Position numbers and translations under genes: made by a program. From Clavulina sp. PMI_390 (lineage: Eukaryota; Basidiomycota; Agaricomycetes; Cantharellales; Hydnaceae), in contig WIDE01000020.1 in the NCBI GenBank assembly GCA_015039315.1, positions 109,936 through 173,935 on the forward strand: a stretch of DNA of 64,000 nucleotides, read 5' to 3'. Position 1 is the first letter of the stretch. Every line of letters starts with the position of its first letter. The notes under the pieces are model-generated. The model was not told where the DNA came from and searched no databases. It saw only the letters and a list, made by a program, of their open reading frames with translations. Below, one piece after another: positions 45,750 through 58,505 of this stretch.

Positions 45750-48700
45750 TCAGAAGGGGAGAACCTTGAAGATGGCTTCAATATCAACTTGTTGACGACG
45801 AGAACGCTGGAAGTGCTTTGTCACAATGTCGGCAAGATTAACGAGCAGTGCTTGGTTCGTTTGGAGGGTCTGGATGATATCGGCTGTAACATAGAGCGAT
45901 AAGCAAAAAGGGTTTAACCGTAAGAGCGAACGGAGGCTTACCTTTCCGAGGACTCTCGTCAATGGCAGTGAGTATTTTCTCCTCGTTGAAAAGAGAAGCA
46001 TAGTAGTGCAGCTGAGTGTACAGCATCGAGTCGGTGTACTAGACAACAAGCCATTTAGGAAACTTTTGCGAACGACCATTTTTTAGGCAACGTACCTGGA
46101 AAGATGTGGTTCCAAAGCACCCAGGTCGTAGACACTTTTTGGGCACGACGCTCATCCGGCGCGTCCGAAGCTCGCATGTAGGGTCATCACACGCCATCCA
46201 GCCCTCGTAGTACCGCGAGACATGTTGCTGAATTTGTAGCTCCAATTGTAGCTCAATGCTAGCAGGCTGGATGGGTGCTCGGCATGTCGAACACTCAGGC
46301 CCAGCTGCAGTAAGAACGGATGTCTGGTTATCAAGCGTTGTCATTAGTTTCAGGGGTATAAGATTGACAAAACTAAGAGCCTACGAACCTTATCGTCTGT
46401 GAGACGATGGAATGTCCCTTCTGTCGAACATTTGGGGCAGATGACAGTAAAGGGATCCGAATCCCGGAATCTCTCCGAGTACGGCTGCTGTTGCGTCAGA
46501 ACACCCAGCTGCCGTTCCCGCGTATCGCCCACAGTAGCAGCAACGTATTGCTCAGGGTTGAGGCCAAGGCATTCTGCCAGACGAGACCGATCAGTCTCCT
46601 CCATCGGCTCGCAGAGTCGAGCGACAGAAGGAAGGATCTGGGTCGCCAGGTAGTACTCATGGTCTAGTGAGAGCAACAGCGTGAGTAGCTTGGAAGCCTA
46701 GTGAAGCGATGGAAAACGTCAACTCACCGATCTTCAGCTCGCCATTGGAGCGTCGAATCTCCTCAGGGTGGAAAGCGCGATCAGCCTGGCCAGATTTGGA
46801 GGACTCGCCATTGGGACCCAGGCAGAAGATGTACTGGACGACATCTCCTGCCCGGACGGTGCTGCCTCGGGTCTTCATTCGGAGCGCGACTTGGACGTGA
46901 GGCTGGCTTTTCGCATCCGGATACTTCTCTGGGTCCTTCCCAAGTCGCTACGAATAGGAAGAGTTGTTCAGCGCTTGATGCATGATCCGAAAAAAGATCA
47001 CACACCTTGTTAATGATAAAGTTCTCAAAGGGAATCTTGTTTTCCTTGATGTTGGTGCCAAGATCTCGCAGGTAGTCGTGAATGGCCTCGACCGCAACGT
47101 CAGGGGCCTCTCCTGATAGAATGTGTTTTAACACAGTCCTAAAGGGACGAACGAAGGTGAACCACAATCACTATTTAGGTAGAAGAAATGAGAACCTACG
47201 CGGATGCATCCTTGGCGAGCTGCGAGAATTCACGTCTCTTCATGTCAATACCCTTGATTTCCATGGTGCTCTTTTGCGCGTCGTCCACTTTCATCGCAGC
47301 GTATTTTTTCTTCTGCAGCAGGAGAAGGCGTTCGAAGACACCGTCAAGGTCAATTTCGAGCAGCTTGTATCGGGAGTTGACGAGCTTCTTGAACTGTTGG
47401 GCGATCTTGAGGGCTTTGTCCAGATCGGTCTCATTGGAGTTCACAAAGACTGAATCCGTATCACCGTAAACGACCTGGGTAATCGAGACGAAGTTTTAGA
47501 GTGAAGCTCGGCGGTGTGGTATCGGAATCACACATACATCCAGGTTCATAGACTCGGCCAGTTCTCGGGTATGGGTAAGAATCTCTCGGCCCTTGAACGT
47601 TGTGAGAGCGGCGAGAGGTCGAGCATAGAACCGGGCCAACGTAAAGCCCAGACAGCCATACATACTGTTGGCAGTCAGCTTCAAGGCTTGTTGCTTGATG
47701 TTCCACTACGAAGAGGGGATCAGAGAATTTTCCTTGCGGTGAATGCAAGCGGTTCAAAACATACCTGCGCCTTCTGGGCAGCCGTAGCACCACGATCATT
47801 CATAAGCGCTTTCACTTGCCGACGGCGGTTGACAAGGGTGGCGATAAGTCGAGGGAGGACGCCTTGCGGAATCTCTGGCGAAGGGACCTCAGGAATTTCG
47901 TCCTTTGGAAACTGTTTAGTATGACCGCATCAAGATGTGAAGGAACATGATAGCATACCTCATCCTCTACTTTCTCCACTGTGGTGAAGTCAATGTTGAA
48001 CTCCTGAATGATGCTAGGGTACAGACTGTTGAAGTCCATGACGAGAATAAACTTGTCCCAAAGCCCACGCTTGGGCTCGAACACGAGACCACCCTTATAC
48101 TTGTCTTTCGACTTGCCCTTCTTCCCTGAATTTGCGGCAGCAGCTGCCTCAGGATCAAGCTCCTCGTTCTCGGCCTGAGCGGTGGCAACTGCGTCCTTGT
48201 TCTTACCCCAGCTCTTGTCGGGGCAGATGTACTTCAGTTTATGGAATTCGTGAAGGAGAATGTATTCATTCCGCTCAGCGCGACCGCCAGTCAGAGTTTT
48301 CATCCTAGGGAGACCAGAAGCGACTCCAATTCGTCATCGTGCAAATCTTAGAGATAGTGTCAATACAGGCGTACCACGAGTTTCCGGCAAGGTTGGTGAG
48401 CTGCTGAGTGAGAGGAACGATTTGGATCCTATCCGCAATCGCCATCTGATAGTACGTATCCAGTTCGCAGTGCTGTATGAACCGGAACATGGGGTCGGGG
48501 TTAGACAGTGTTCCGTCGAGCATATCAGGAACGTCTTCAGGGTCGATGTCTTCTCGTGGTTTCTTCAAGAGAGTTTGGCACATCTCGGTCAACGACCAGG
48601 TCGTAGATGCAATCATACCCTATGGACCAAATAGAGAAATTTAACGCAAGCAGATCTGTTCTACAGGGAGCGACTAACCTTGGCTGCGTCGCTAGCAAGA

Positions 48701-51113
48701 TCACAGACCAGGCGACCATTGATGAACTTGACATTGGTTCCTTGCCTTCCCGGTGTAAAGGATTTTGATTTCCTCATCCGAGAAATTCGAGACCAATGCT
48801 CAATCTTCAGCTCTTTCAACCGTTGTAGAAGGGCGTCGAGTTGAGAGCCAATGAAATCATGACCAATGATGAAGTCAGGGTCATATTTGATCAGTAATGC
48901 TATGAAGGAGGCGGTCATTAGTAGTGCGAAAGGAAAAGAGACGGGTCAACCTACCGAGCATCTGGCCGAGAAGAGCGCGTTCATTGGGGGCTGGAACAAT
49001 CTTGCTTGTCTTTTGGGCCCTCGCTTTTGCTTCGAAGCCCGAGGGATATTTCCCTAATGGGCGAACGAACGTATGTGATGACGAGGGCAGCTGCTCCACC
49101 GGCGTCGACTTCTCTATGTTATCTAGAAACGCCATGTCAGAACGAGAGAGCCACCTAAAGATGGAAATCACACATACAGTTCTCCCATACACGAAGGCTC
49201 GCAGTAACAATCTCGCGTTGGTTAAGGTCGTGATTGACTACGGATCGAATGGCCAAACTCATGATGTTCAGCGGAGGAATATCTCGTGGCGCCTTGTCAT
49301 CACTATCTGAAAACGGGTTCACGAGCTTGGGGCCGTCGACTTTGTACTCCACTTTGCACCAAGACACCTAAAGGAGACAGTTTGAGGATAACGACAGACA
49401 TGCAAATTGAATGAAACAAACTTACGATGTCGTTTGTGACTTTCTCTGCCTTTTGCACGCGCAGCCAGCAAGGGCCCATGATCTTGCGCTTGACGACAAA
49501 AAGCTCAAAGGCGCTAGTTTGGGTGCCAAAGATGTGCGAAATGTTCTCTGTCTCAAGACCTTGAGGTAGGGTTGGCTCTGCAGAAGGGGCAATGAGTGTT
49601 TTCGGCTCGCCCACAAGAAGAGAAAACTCTTACCATCGAAGCCGTAGATCACTTTCAAGTAATCCGACTCTCCCTCTGGCACTTCCTTCTCGCCAAAGGC
49701 ATATTTCCGTCTTACCCAATTCCAACTCATAGACTGAATCTTGAGATCTCGGCGCATGGCTTTGATATCTGCCTCAACGTCATATCGCGACGGAGCCTCA
49801 TCTGTATAGAACCCGTCCTCTGAAGGAAGGAATATGAGAACTTGCAATATTCAGCATATGGGGCGAAATGACGGCATACCTTTCTTCTTCTCTCGAGGTA
49901 CAACAAACAAGTTCCGCTCCATGCCACTGATTGTCAGGCAGCAGCTGACGAACTTCTTGGTGGTTCGATCAAAAACTTTGCCAATCAGATACAGATTGCC
50001 GCTCTTGCCAAAGGGTTCGTAGTAGTCAAGCCAGTATAGCTGGAGCGAGCCATCATCTTGAAGGGCATCAATGTTAGCGGAACTCGCTGAAGTACTATTA
50101 GAGGTTTCCACGTCGTCTTCTACAGTCGCGTTGAGTAGAGTGGAATGGAGGGCGAGCCAAGATGACGAAGTCTCTTCTTTCTTCTTGGCCGGGGTGGGTG
50201 AAGGAGGAGCGGGCTTGACTATAACGGGCTTGACATCGACCTTTGATTCCGTATCATCAAAAGCAGCAAGTTCTGCTGGGTCAAAAGGCATGTCGTAGTC
50301 ATCGTTGTCCTCCACCTTCAGATTTGAAACCTGACTGTCGAGTTCGGCATCAGTCTTTAGTCGCTTTGGGGCGCGAGGAGGACTACTGGGGAGGTCGCCA
50401 CCATCTTGGAGGGGAGGGGGTCGACGAGGTTGGGATGTACTAGCTTGCTTTGGAGGAGCCAGGTCGTATTCGCCATCGGATGAGGTTCCCATCGAAGGGC
50501 TGGTCTTTCTCTTACGGGGGGCAGGCCGAGATTGCCGCGGTTTTGGCCTCGATGGTGCAGCAGATTTGGAGCTATCCATTTCGCCGAGGAGATCATTCAT
50601 GAAGCTGTTCTCATCCTCCACCTGAACGGGTTTTCGATAGGCCGACACAGACGATGATTCTTTGGGGGCCGATTTGGCTGGGCGTTTCGCGGTAGGGGCT
50701 GCCTTTTTCTTCTTAGGCTCTACGTCGTATTAACACTTGGGTTCAGTGGTGGATGCAAGGAGCTGCACAGGGAATGGAAGGCTTACTCGGCCGATCGTCT
50801 TCGTCTTCATCCATCGCATCATGGCCATTAGGGCCATCACCATAGTCGTCCATGCCATTGTCAGCGTAGCCTCCACCATCATCGTCCTCAATGAAATCAT
50901 CTTCCTGAAGGCGGCCACGGACGATGCTCTTGTAGGTATCTTCATCCACTTCGTCGTAAAGATCCTCATCGCCCACGTCCTGATTCACAAGGAAGGCGCG
51001 TTAGATAGCATGGCATTGGAGTATTATGGAGGCTCTCGTACCTTGTACTGCTTTGCGCGTGACTGCCCTTGGCGTGCAGCCCGCAAGGCAGCAAATTTAT
51101 CGCGCGTCGACAT
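45750..51113 (-). CDS. POL1: DNA polymerase alpha catalytic subunit
   Basis: Family B replicative polymerase of the primase-polymerase complex, about 1,440 aa, from roughly 19 exons between ATG 51113 and TGA 45750. The N-terminus [20 protein letters not shown], followed by acidic blocks, is the Pol-alpha-type N-tail. A linker with [13 protein letters not shown] leads to [15 protein letters not shown], and the inactive exonuclease-like region contains [20 protein letters not shown]. Catalytic region II is [19 protein letters not shown] (about 48000-48042), region [21 protein letters not shown], and region [13 protein letters not shown] (about 47448-47475). The C-terminus holds both cysteine clusters: CPKC with CSTC, then CDDPTC with KKCLRPGC, which bind the B subunit and an Fe-S/Zn ion. 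Everything expected for a working enzyme is present. Exon borders were not fixed individually. It diverges from PDS5 across a promoter carrying three MluI boxes, consistent with G1/S expression. Confidence 0.95.
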
Positions 51114-51163
51114 GATTTGAAGACGCCGTGAGCGTGTTATAAAGTAGCCGTTTGGTGATCAAG

Positions 51164-51169
51164 ACGCGT
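51164..51169. promoter_or_regulatory. MluI cell-cycle box (ACGCGT), site 1 of 3
   Basis: Exact ACGCGT 51 bp upstream of the POL1 start codon, inside the 283-bp POL1/PDS5 divergent promoter. In yeasts this hexamer is bound by MBF and drives G1/S expression of replication genes, POL1 among them. Confidence 0.65.
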
Positions 51170-51229
51170 CGCAGCACGTGGTGCAGAGACCTCGATCCCA
51201 GTCTCGCAAGTTGGTTTGTCTGAGTTTGG

Positions 51230-51235
51230 ACGCGT
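51230..51235. promoter_or_regulatory. MluI cell-cycle box (ACGCGT), site 2 of 3
   Basis: Exact ACGCGT near the middle of the shared promoter, 66 bp from site 1. Confidence 0.65.
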
Positions 51236-51309
51236 TGTGGCACAACTCTCCTACACGTGACTGCGACTACCACCGATCCCTCTGACTCCCGTGTTTCTCA
51301 AGCCAAATC

Positions 51310-51315
51310 ACGCGT
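51310..51315. promoter_or_regulatory. MluI cell-cycle box (ACGCGT), site 3 of 3
   Basis: Exact ACGCGT in the context CACGCGTTTTTGCG, 82 bp upstream of the PDS5 start codon and 80 bp from site 2. Confidence 0.65.
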
Positions 51316-51396
51316 TTTTGCGTGTTCTGACACCTGGAACACAACACGCTACGTATCACGCTACCAGAGTAACCTTTACGACTCCCCTTCTGGGCC

Positions 51397-54300
51397 ATGG
51401 TTGCCCAAACCCGCACTGGGCCGGCACTCCAGAGTCTCAAGTTCAAAGAGAAGCTGCTCACCAAGGCCCAATCGAGCGATGCTCTACTCAAGAAACTTAA
51501 AGTATTCGGTGTTCCCTTTGTGCTCGTTACAAAACGTAACAACTTTCTTAGACTGAACCGCTATTCTCCTTGGCTGACAGGTGCTTCACGCGGAACTGGC
51601 CAGTCTGGACCAAGAGACTACGGACACCCGGTCACTATCAACAATAAGTAGAGACCTCATCCACCAGTCCGTCTTCCTACACCGAGACAAAGGCGTGAAA
51701 GCATATGCCGCTTGCTGTATGGCTGACATGCTTCGCCTTTACGCACCGGATGCGCCATACACTGCGTTAGAGTTAAAGGTCTGAGACAGTCATGTAATGG
51801 CTGGAGATGAGATAAACTCAATCGTTCCTCACCTTACCATTAGGACATGTTCCAATTCTTCTTTCGTCAGCTGGCAACTGGTCTGAAATCGCAGGATGCT
51901 CCATGGTTCAGTGAATATGTCTACATCCTTGAGTCCATGGCGACTATCAAGACTGTTTGCTTGGTCCCTGATCTTCCTCATGGCGATGATCTTACCCTGG
52001 AAATCTTCAGCGACTTCTTCGAGCTCGTCAAGTGAGCGCAACATGCTCTTGAACACTCGCGTATTTTACTCACCTCCCCCTCCAGAAACGATTTATCAAA
52101 AAAGGTCGAGCTCTTCATGTCAGAAATTCTTATCTCCTTGATCGATGAAAGCCCCAGCGTCCCATCAGCCGTTCTGGACATCCTCCTGGGCCAGTTCACC
52201 GCTAAAACTGCTGTAAGTCCTCTTCAATTCTTGGGGACTGGCCTAGTTCATAAAATTCCCACCTAGCGCAAGGATCACCCTACACACCGGTTAGCTGTGG
52301 ATGTCTGTAAGGCAACATCTGACAAGCTGCACGGTCCGGTTGCGCAATACTTCACCGATATCATCGTCCAACACCCGTCAGATGACGATGATGAAGTGGA
52401 GACGGATGACGTTCAGGCGGCACATGAACTCATTATCCAAATCCATCGTTCTGCCCCAGCTCTCCTCAATAACGTCATCCCACAGCTTGGCGAAGAACTA
52501 CAGGTCGACAACGTCCACCTTCGTACACTAGCCACACAAACGCTAGGCTCGATGTTTAGCTATGACTCTAGCATAGGTTCGAAATACCCGTCAGCTTGGA
52601 AGACATGGATCACTAGAGGGAGGGATAAAAGTGCAGTGGTGAGGGTAACGTTTGTCGAAGCGCTCAAAGGCTTGCTTCTAAAGCATAATGCACTCAGCGA
52701 GGAAGTGGAACGTAAGTCGAGACTATCCGAGGGTCTGTTTTGGGATAATTTCTGACATGATTTTTTTAGAGGCGCTCGCGGCCAAGATGCATGACGGCGA
52801 TGACAAAGTTCGGACTGCAGTCTGCAAGGTATACGCGAGCCTTGATTATGAGAGCGCACTGCATCGTGTCAGCGTTGAGCAATGGAAGCAACTTGCTGAA
52901 CGAATGCTGGATCGTAAGGTAAGCTCTAAGGGATTGCTTCCGCTATATAAGGATCTCATGGATTGGGTTCTTGGTAGCCTGCCGTGCGGCAAGAAGCGTT
53001 CAATGCCCTCGGGAAGCTATATCGACTGGCTTACCCGGAAATGTGAGTGGAAGATCATGTTCGAAATTTTGCATATCCTCAGTTTCTTTTATTGTTTCTA
53101 GTGAAGCCAATGATCGTTCTGCAGTGGAACACTTCAGCTGGATTCCTGGTCAGATCATACAAGCCGCTACCTCCTCAACCGATGTCGATTTGAAGTATGT
53201 GACATCCAAATTTCCAACACCAACAGTGCACGAAGACTGATAATTCCTATATAGGACGGCTGCCGAACAGGCTCTATCAAAATATGTTCTTCCTTTACCC
53301 ACCAAGGGTGATGATGAGGTAGCATGGACTGAACAATTCCTTGTGGTGGCGAAGCACCTTGAGCCGCAGAGGCTGACCGCATTGATTACTCTCTCAAACA
53401 TCAGCCTACCGTTCGTACCGCCTCCCTGGTCATTCTTCTGCCTTCTGACCATCCCACCCATACCAGACGCCCATCTTTTCTTGAGCGATATGTTCAGTGC
53501 TGTATCGCATACAACGTATGTTTTGGATCTTCCCCCACTGCTGTTACTTTCTGTCTCACCGATATTGCATTTAGGCTGGGATCATCGACGAAGATGAGAA
53601 GAAGGTCACAAGTGCTTATAACGGCATCATCACTCAGATATCTCGTTTGTCTACTCCTCGCTGTGCAACATATAATTACTAATATTCTCCCAAATCCTTA
53701 GGACGGTTCTTCCACGATCATGTAAAGGCTGCAGACGACCTCCAAGCCTTCGGGAAGCTTAACGAGAGCCGCATGTACAAACTGATGCAGGCGAGCATGG
53801 ACCCGCATGTTGACCTCAAGACCCTCGTCAAGTCACTAGTACGATTCCATATCCTTGCACATTCAAATGGTGACCTGATCGCAACTGCAGACCGATTTCT
53901 CAAAACGCCTTGAGCAAGCAGCGTCTAGCATCCACAGCACTATGATGGACCTGCTCCGTCGTCACACCCTTAACATCATCAACACATCTTCCATCCCAAC
54001 TCTTGTCAAGCGCATTCAACGCCAGGACAAGAACGACCCTGATGGAGCGCGCGCGTCCCGTGAAATACTCGTAGCGCTAGCAAAGCAGTGCCCTGCAGTA
54101 TTCAAAACACATGTGGCAGAGTTCAGCCGAGCTCTCGCGGAGGAAGGAAATGTCCCCTTGATAGAAGTATCGCTGCAGGCCTTGGCAGCTGTCTCCCGCT
54201 GGGACAGTTCGTGTGCTCCAACAGACAAGTCAGTGAGCTGATGGGCTACGCGATGTTCTACCGTTTCTGAATAGTCGATTTTCAGGAGAGTTTTGGATCG

Positions 54301-56359
54301 TGTGGAACGCTTTGCTCGGTCTAATAACCCGAATTATGCAAAGTTTGCTACCAGATTACTGGCGCATAGCAAGAAGAAGGATGAGCTCTGCTCGCGCCTT
54401 GCTGAGGTTGGTTGTAAATGTTCTCTCCTACTGTTTGTCACTCATTCGATCCCTTCGATAGGAGACTGGTGCAGATATCGACACTCAAGAAGATGAGATG
54501 TTGGAGGCTCGCCTACGCGTGTTCGCCGAGCTCGCCAAATCTGCCCCAGACGCGTTTGAGACATCGAGCGATAAGGTCATTCGATTCCTCTTGAGAGATG
54601 TCATGACTCTTGTTCCTGATGCGGTATGTGCGCTGCATCGCTAATTTTGGTGGCTCCAGGCTGATGCTTGGGCGACCGCTTGACTTTTAGGCTGATGATA
54701 CAGAGGAGTGGGATGAAAGCGTGCCTCTTCCCTACGCCGCGCGGCTAAAGATTCTGTCTTTGAAAATTTGTGTTAATCGGGCACTATCACACGCGGACCT
54801 CACTACCTCCACTGAAGTCTTCACGCCCATCATGAAGATGCTGTTTGCTATAATTCAGAACCAAGGGACTATAAAGCCCGACCTCACAGACCAGTGTGTA
54901 CATGTCCTAGATGACGAGTCGTTCAGTTCTAATCATGCTCCTTTTTGTTGTCAGTGCTCAAATCAAGGCAGTGCTTCGTCTTCGAGCCGCAACCTATCTC
55001 CTCAAGCTGTCCACCAACCGCAAATTCTCACCTGCAATCACGACACAATTCTTACCGCTTGTAATCACGATACAGGATCCCAGCTACCAGGTCCGACTAG
55101 GGTTCCTCAACAAGTTGTTGTTCTACCTGAAGAGCATGATGTTGGACCCGAGATATAATATGGCACTCTTCTTGTCGGCGCTGGATCCCGAAGAAGAAGT
55201 GAAGAACAAGGTCTGCATCGGGCAACTGTAGCTCTAGCATTGGCGTGCTGACCCTGAGCTAGGCTGCCATGTATGTCAAATGGTTCATGACCCGCACCCC
55301 GCCGGAAGTGCGCCTAGCCCAGCTTGAGAAACCCCTCCCTCGCCTTCTTCATCTCCTTGCTATTCACCCTGACTTCTCACTTGAGGTGGAAGCTCTTAAG
55401 GATTTCGGAGAGTACGTCCATGACTGCACTTTCCCAAAAGCACCAACTAAATTTTGCTCATAGCTATCTCAATATGTATATGGACCACGTCCTGACGTCT
55501 GAGAACATCCACCTTTTGACCTTCCTGGCCCAAAAGACAAAGAGCGTGAGGGTGAACGACTCGCATGGGATGAGTGAGGTATGGCTGTTCCGAACCTCTG
55601 TCGTGTTCATCTTGACTCACAATGCTATTCTCTTTGTTAGAACCTATATGCCTTGAGCGAGCTCGCGCAACACAAGATCCGCCAACGAGCAGTCAAGCAT
55701 GGTTGGGCGACTAATGCTTATCCTGGTCAAGTTGTCTTGCCCAGCGATATTTTCAAAGCATTGCCCAGCGCCGAGGTTGCTCACAAGGTGAACCATCAGA
55801 GCTATCGGACCTGAATTCCGGCTGACGCCTGTCCGCTTATTAGATTCAGAGAACGGTGTATCTCTCTGAGGAAAAAATTGCAGCTATCGACGAGCCTGTA
55901 CAGAAACCCAAGGTGCGAATTGCAGTTTCCTTCTCGGGCGAATCGTCTAGACTAACAAATTTCCGTATTTGATAGCCCCGCAAACGTGCCGTAAAGCGCA
56001 AACCTACCAGCTCAAAACCTCGCGGCAGAAAGCGGAAGCCTGCGCACAGTGACGATGACGATGATGAGGACGACGATGAGGATGAGGAGAGTTCTGATGA
56101 TGGTGGTAGGGAAGATCCCGATGACCCCATCGAGGACGAGGATGAAGGTGACAAACACACTGTTCACGCGACATCATCAGATGTGGGTGAAGATATCGAT
56201 ATGGAGGCTGGGTCGGACAATGACGAAGAAAAGCCTAGGAGGAACGCTCCGCGGAATGCAAGAGTAAGTGGTTTTGTTGTCGTGCTGCTTCCTTCCGACT
56301 CTGTACTGATGTATACTTCACTCTAGCCTCGCGCCAGTAAGAAAAAGCGCGTCAGTTGA
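51397..56359 (+). CDS. PDS5: Sister-chromatid cohesion protein PDS5
   Basis: HEAT-repeat cohesin regulator of roughly 1,150-1,200 aa spread over many exons between ATG 51397 and TGA 56359. Exon 1 is 51397-51501 (MVAQTRTGPALQSLKFKEKL). The first half shows the family order: VFLHRDKGVKAYAACCMADM, LRLYAPDAPYTALELKD, MFQFFFRQLATGL, then EYVYILESMATIKTVCLVPD and VKNDLSKKVELFMSEIL. The conserved end of the HEAT array is nearly textbook: NLYALSELAQHKIRQRA, HGWATNAYPGQVVLPSDIF, then EEKIAAIDEP. The final about 120 residues are a charged tail with basic (RKRAVKRKP) and acidic (DDDDDEDDDEDEES) runs ending PRASKKKRVS. Pds5 binds Scc1/Scc3 with Wapl and both stabilises and releases cohesin. Intron borders were only partly resolved, and the 53.2-53.7 kb stretch is the least certain. 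The gene lies head-to-head with POL1. Confidence 0.93.
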
Positions 56360-56673
56360 GTACCTCGGCTTGCTTTATCTTGTCTCTTGCTTTGGGCATG
56401 CTGTCCTGGACCTGTTTCGTACTGCTGTTGTGCTGTAATATATAATGATAAAGTCACCATGCTTGACATCCCCTCCTAGTTTATTTGCCGCTCTTAACTA
56501 TCAGTCCCCCGCCAGCGTGCCAGAGAGTGAAAGATCAGTCCCAAACTGGATTCGGCTACAAGTGAATTGCAATTGAGTTGTCGACTGTCACTGCTGAATT
56601 GACATCAATCGGGCTCAGAAACTGGTGCCTGCGCCCACCACCACGTCGAATGATTCCCTCAAAAACAGAAGCC
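56360..56673. other. Intergenic: PDS5 3' flank and desaturase promoter
   Basis: 314 bp between two + strand genes. It begins with the PDS5 3' UTR, including an AATATATAATGATAAA stretch that could act in 3' end formation. No other gene was seen. Confidence 0.45.
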
Positions 56674-58240
56674 ATGGGTGAGCTTTGATCCTTAATATCT
56701 TATTAGGGATATATACGAGCTTTTTATTGACCATTCGGCTTTTGCTTTGGACGCCAGACTGGTCTTTGTATGGCGGCGCAGAAACGCTAGAGAATCAACC
56801 GCGTCTGCGACGGACAGTGAGGACAAATGGTGACTCAAAAGCGACACCATCAGCTGTTCCAAAGGACCCCAAGGATTTCTTGTGGGTCATGACTGAAGAG
56901 CCGCACCGTTCTCGCCGCATAGCCATCCTCAAAGCCCACCCTGAGGTACGCCCCACTATCATGCTTTTGTGACAGTGAACCTTATCCATTTCTGATGGCT
57001 CTGATTACTTTTAGGTCACCAAGCTCATGGGCTATGAGCCTTTGACCAAATGGGTTGTCTTGTTCGTTGTCGCCACGCAGCTGGGCTGCGCATACCTCCT
57101 TCGGGATACGCACCCGCTATCACCCGTTTTCGTCCTCACTGCGTACGTGATTGGGGCAACTGCCAATCACAATTTATTCCTGGCCATCCATGAGATCACG
57201 CATAACCTTGCGTTTGCGAGTGTCAAGGCGAACAAGTTGCTGGCCATGTTTGCGAATCTTCCGATAGGAATTCCTTATGCCATGACATTCAAGGTTTGTG
57301 TCGAGTTGGCACTTCGTCTCATCACTTCTTTTCTGATGCCTATTCATATTGATAATAGAGGTATCACCTGGAGCACCACAAGAACCAGGGAGAGGATGGG
57401 GTCGACACTGACATCCCAAGCCGCTTAGAGGCACTCGTGCTTACGAACGTGGCTGGCAAAGCTTTCTTTGCGTACGCCATCTGTCTCTAAAACCATTCCT
57501 GCTTCATCACTAATAATATACTAAACTCTATAGAACGTTCCAAATTCTCTTCTATGCCCTCCGCCCTGGCTTCGTGCGCTCACAAACCCTTACACCATGG
57601 CACTTCCTGAACATCGCCGTCCAAATCGCTTTCGACGTCCTAATAGCCAGTACTCTTGGCGCCAACGCGATATTCTACTTCCTGATGTCCTCCTTCCTCG
57701 CTGGTAGCCTCCATCCTTGCGCAGGACACTTTATTGCCGAACATTTCGTGTGGGATGGCACGGACCAAGAGACGTACTCATACTATGGGCCATTGAACGT
57801 GCTAGCATATAATGTCCGTTGTCTTCCTTCCTTCCTATTGACGCCCAAACCATCTTTTCTTACCTGCCGTTCGTTCTCATACAATATCCCAATATTTGCA
57901 GGTTGGATACCACAACGAACATCACGACTTCCCATCTGTTCCTTGGACCCGTCTCCCCGCCCTCCGCGCACTCGTGCCAGAAGTTTACGACACAATTCCC
58001 TCACATCCTTCTTGGCCTATGGTCATTTTTAACTTTATCTTCGACGTGGACGTCAGCCTGTTTTCACGGGTGAAGAGGCTGTCTCGAGAGGGCAGAGAAA
58101 AGGCGCTGGCACAGCAAAAGGCGAATGGGAACGGAGCTGCGAAGCTAGAGAGTTTAGAAAATGACCCTGATGACGACGCAGTTACTGCTCGTGCCTATGC
58201 TGACACAGATGCTACAGTAGACGGCTCCAAGCAGTCATAG
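56674..58240 (+). CDS. Sphingolipid delta-4 desaturase (DEGS1/Dsd1-like)
   Basis: Predicted 380-aa ER membrane enzyme that introduces the delta-4 double bond into dihydroceramide. Exons: 56674-56677 (ATGG only), 56818-56945, 57015-57293, 57359-57471, 57534-57813 and 57902-58240. The DES signature FLWVMTEEPHRSRRIAILK near residue 25 is followed by KLMGYEPLTKW, the usual lead-in to the first helices. All three histidine boxes are present at normal spacing: HEITHN (about 103-107), HLEHH (140-144) and HNEHHD (272-277). The stretch HFIAEHFVWDGTDQETYSYY matches the region just before the third box. Residues after about 330 are a charged, variable C-tail. The four-nucleotide first exon is inferred from phase (GTGAGC donor, CAG acceptor) and yields MVRTNGDSKATPS; an internal Met could also be the start. 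The intact boxes indicate an active enzyme. Confidence 0.9.
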
Positions 58241-58505
58241 ATGTCAGGACCACTAGTTCTGCTATACTGGCCAATAGACATTGCTTTCGCTCAAACCCCT
58301 TGCACAAGATAATTGATTTTGATAGCACAATCAGAACTGGCTATATAACTACGTACAGCAAACTGGCAGGCAACAGACAATGAGAGCAGGATATCGCGCA
58401 GGTGCACATGCATAGCTGAACCAGTCAGCAAAGCAAATGGAGCAAGAAAAGGGCGCACAGCAGACTCGATGCACAATTTTGAGACTAGGCCCTTCTTGGC
58501 AAAGC
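58241..58505. other. Short convergent intergenic region
   Basis: 265 bp between the desaturase stop (+) and the zf-PARP gene stop (-). Probably both 3' UTRs. Confidence 0.5.
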
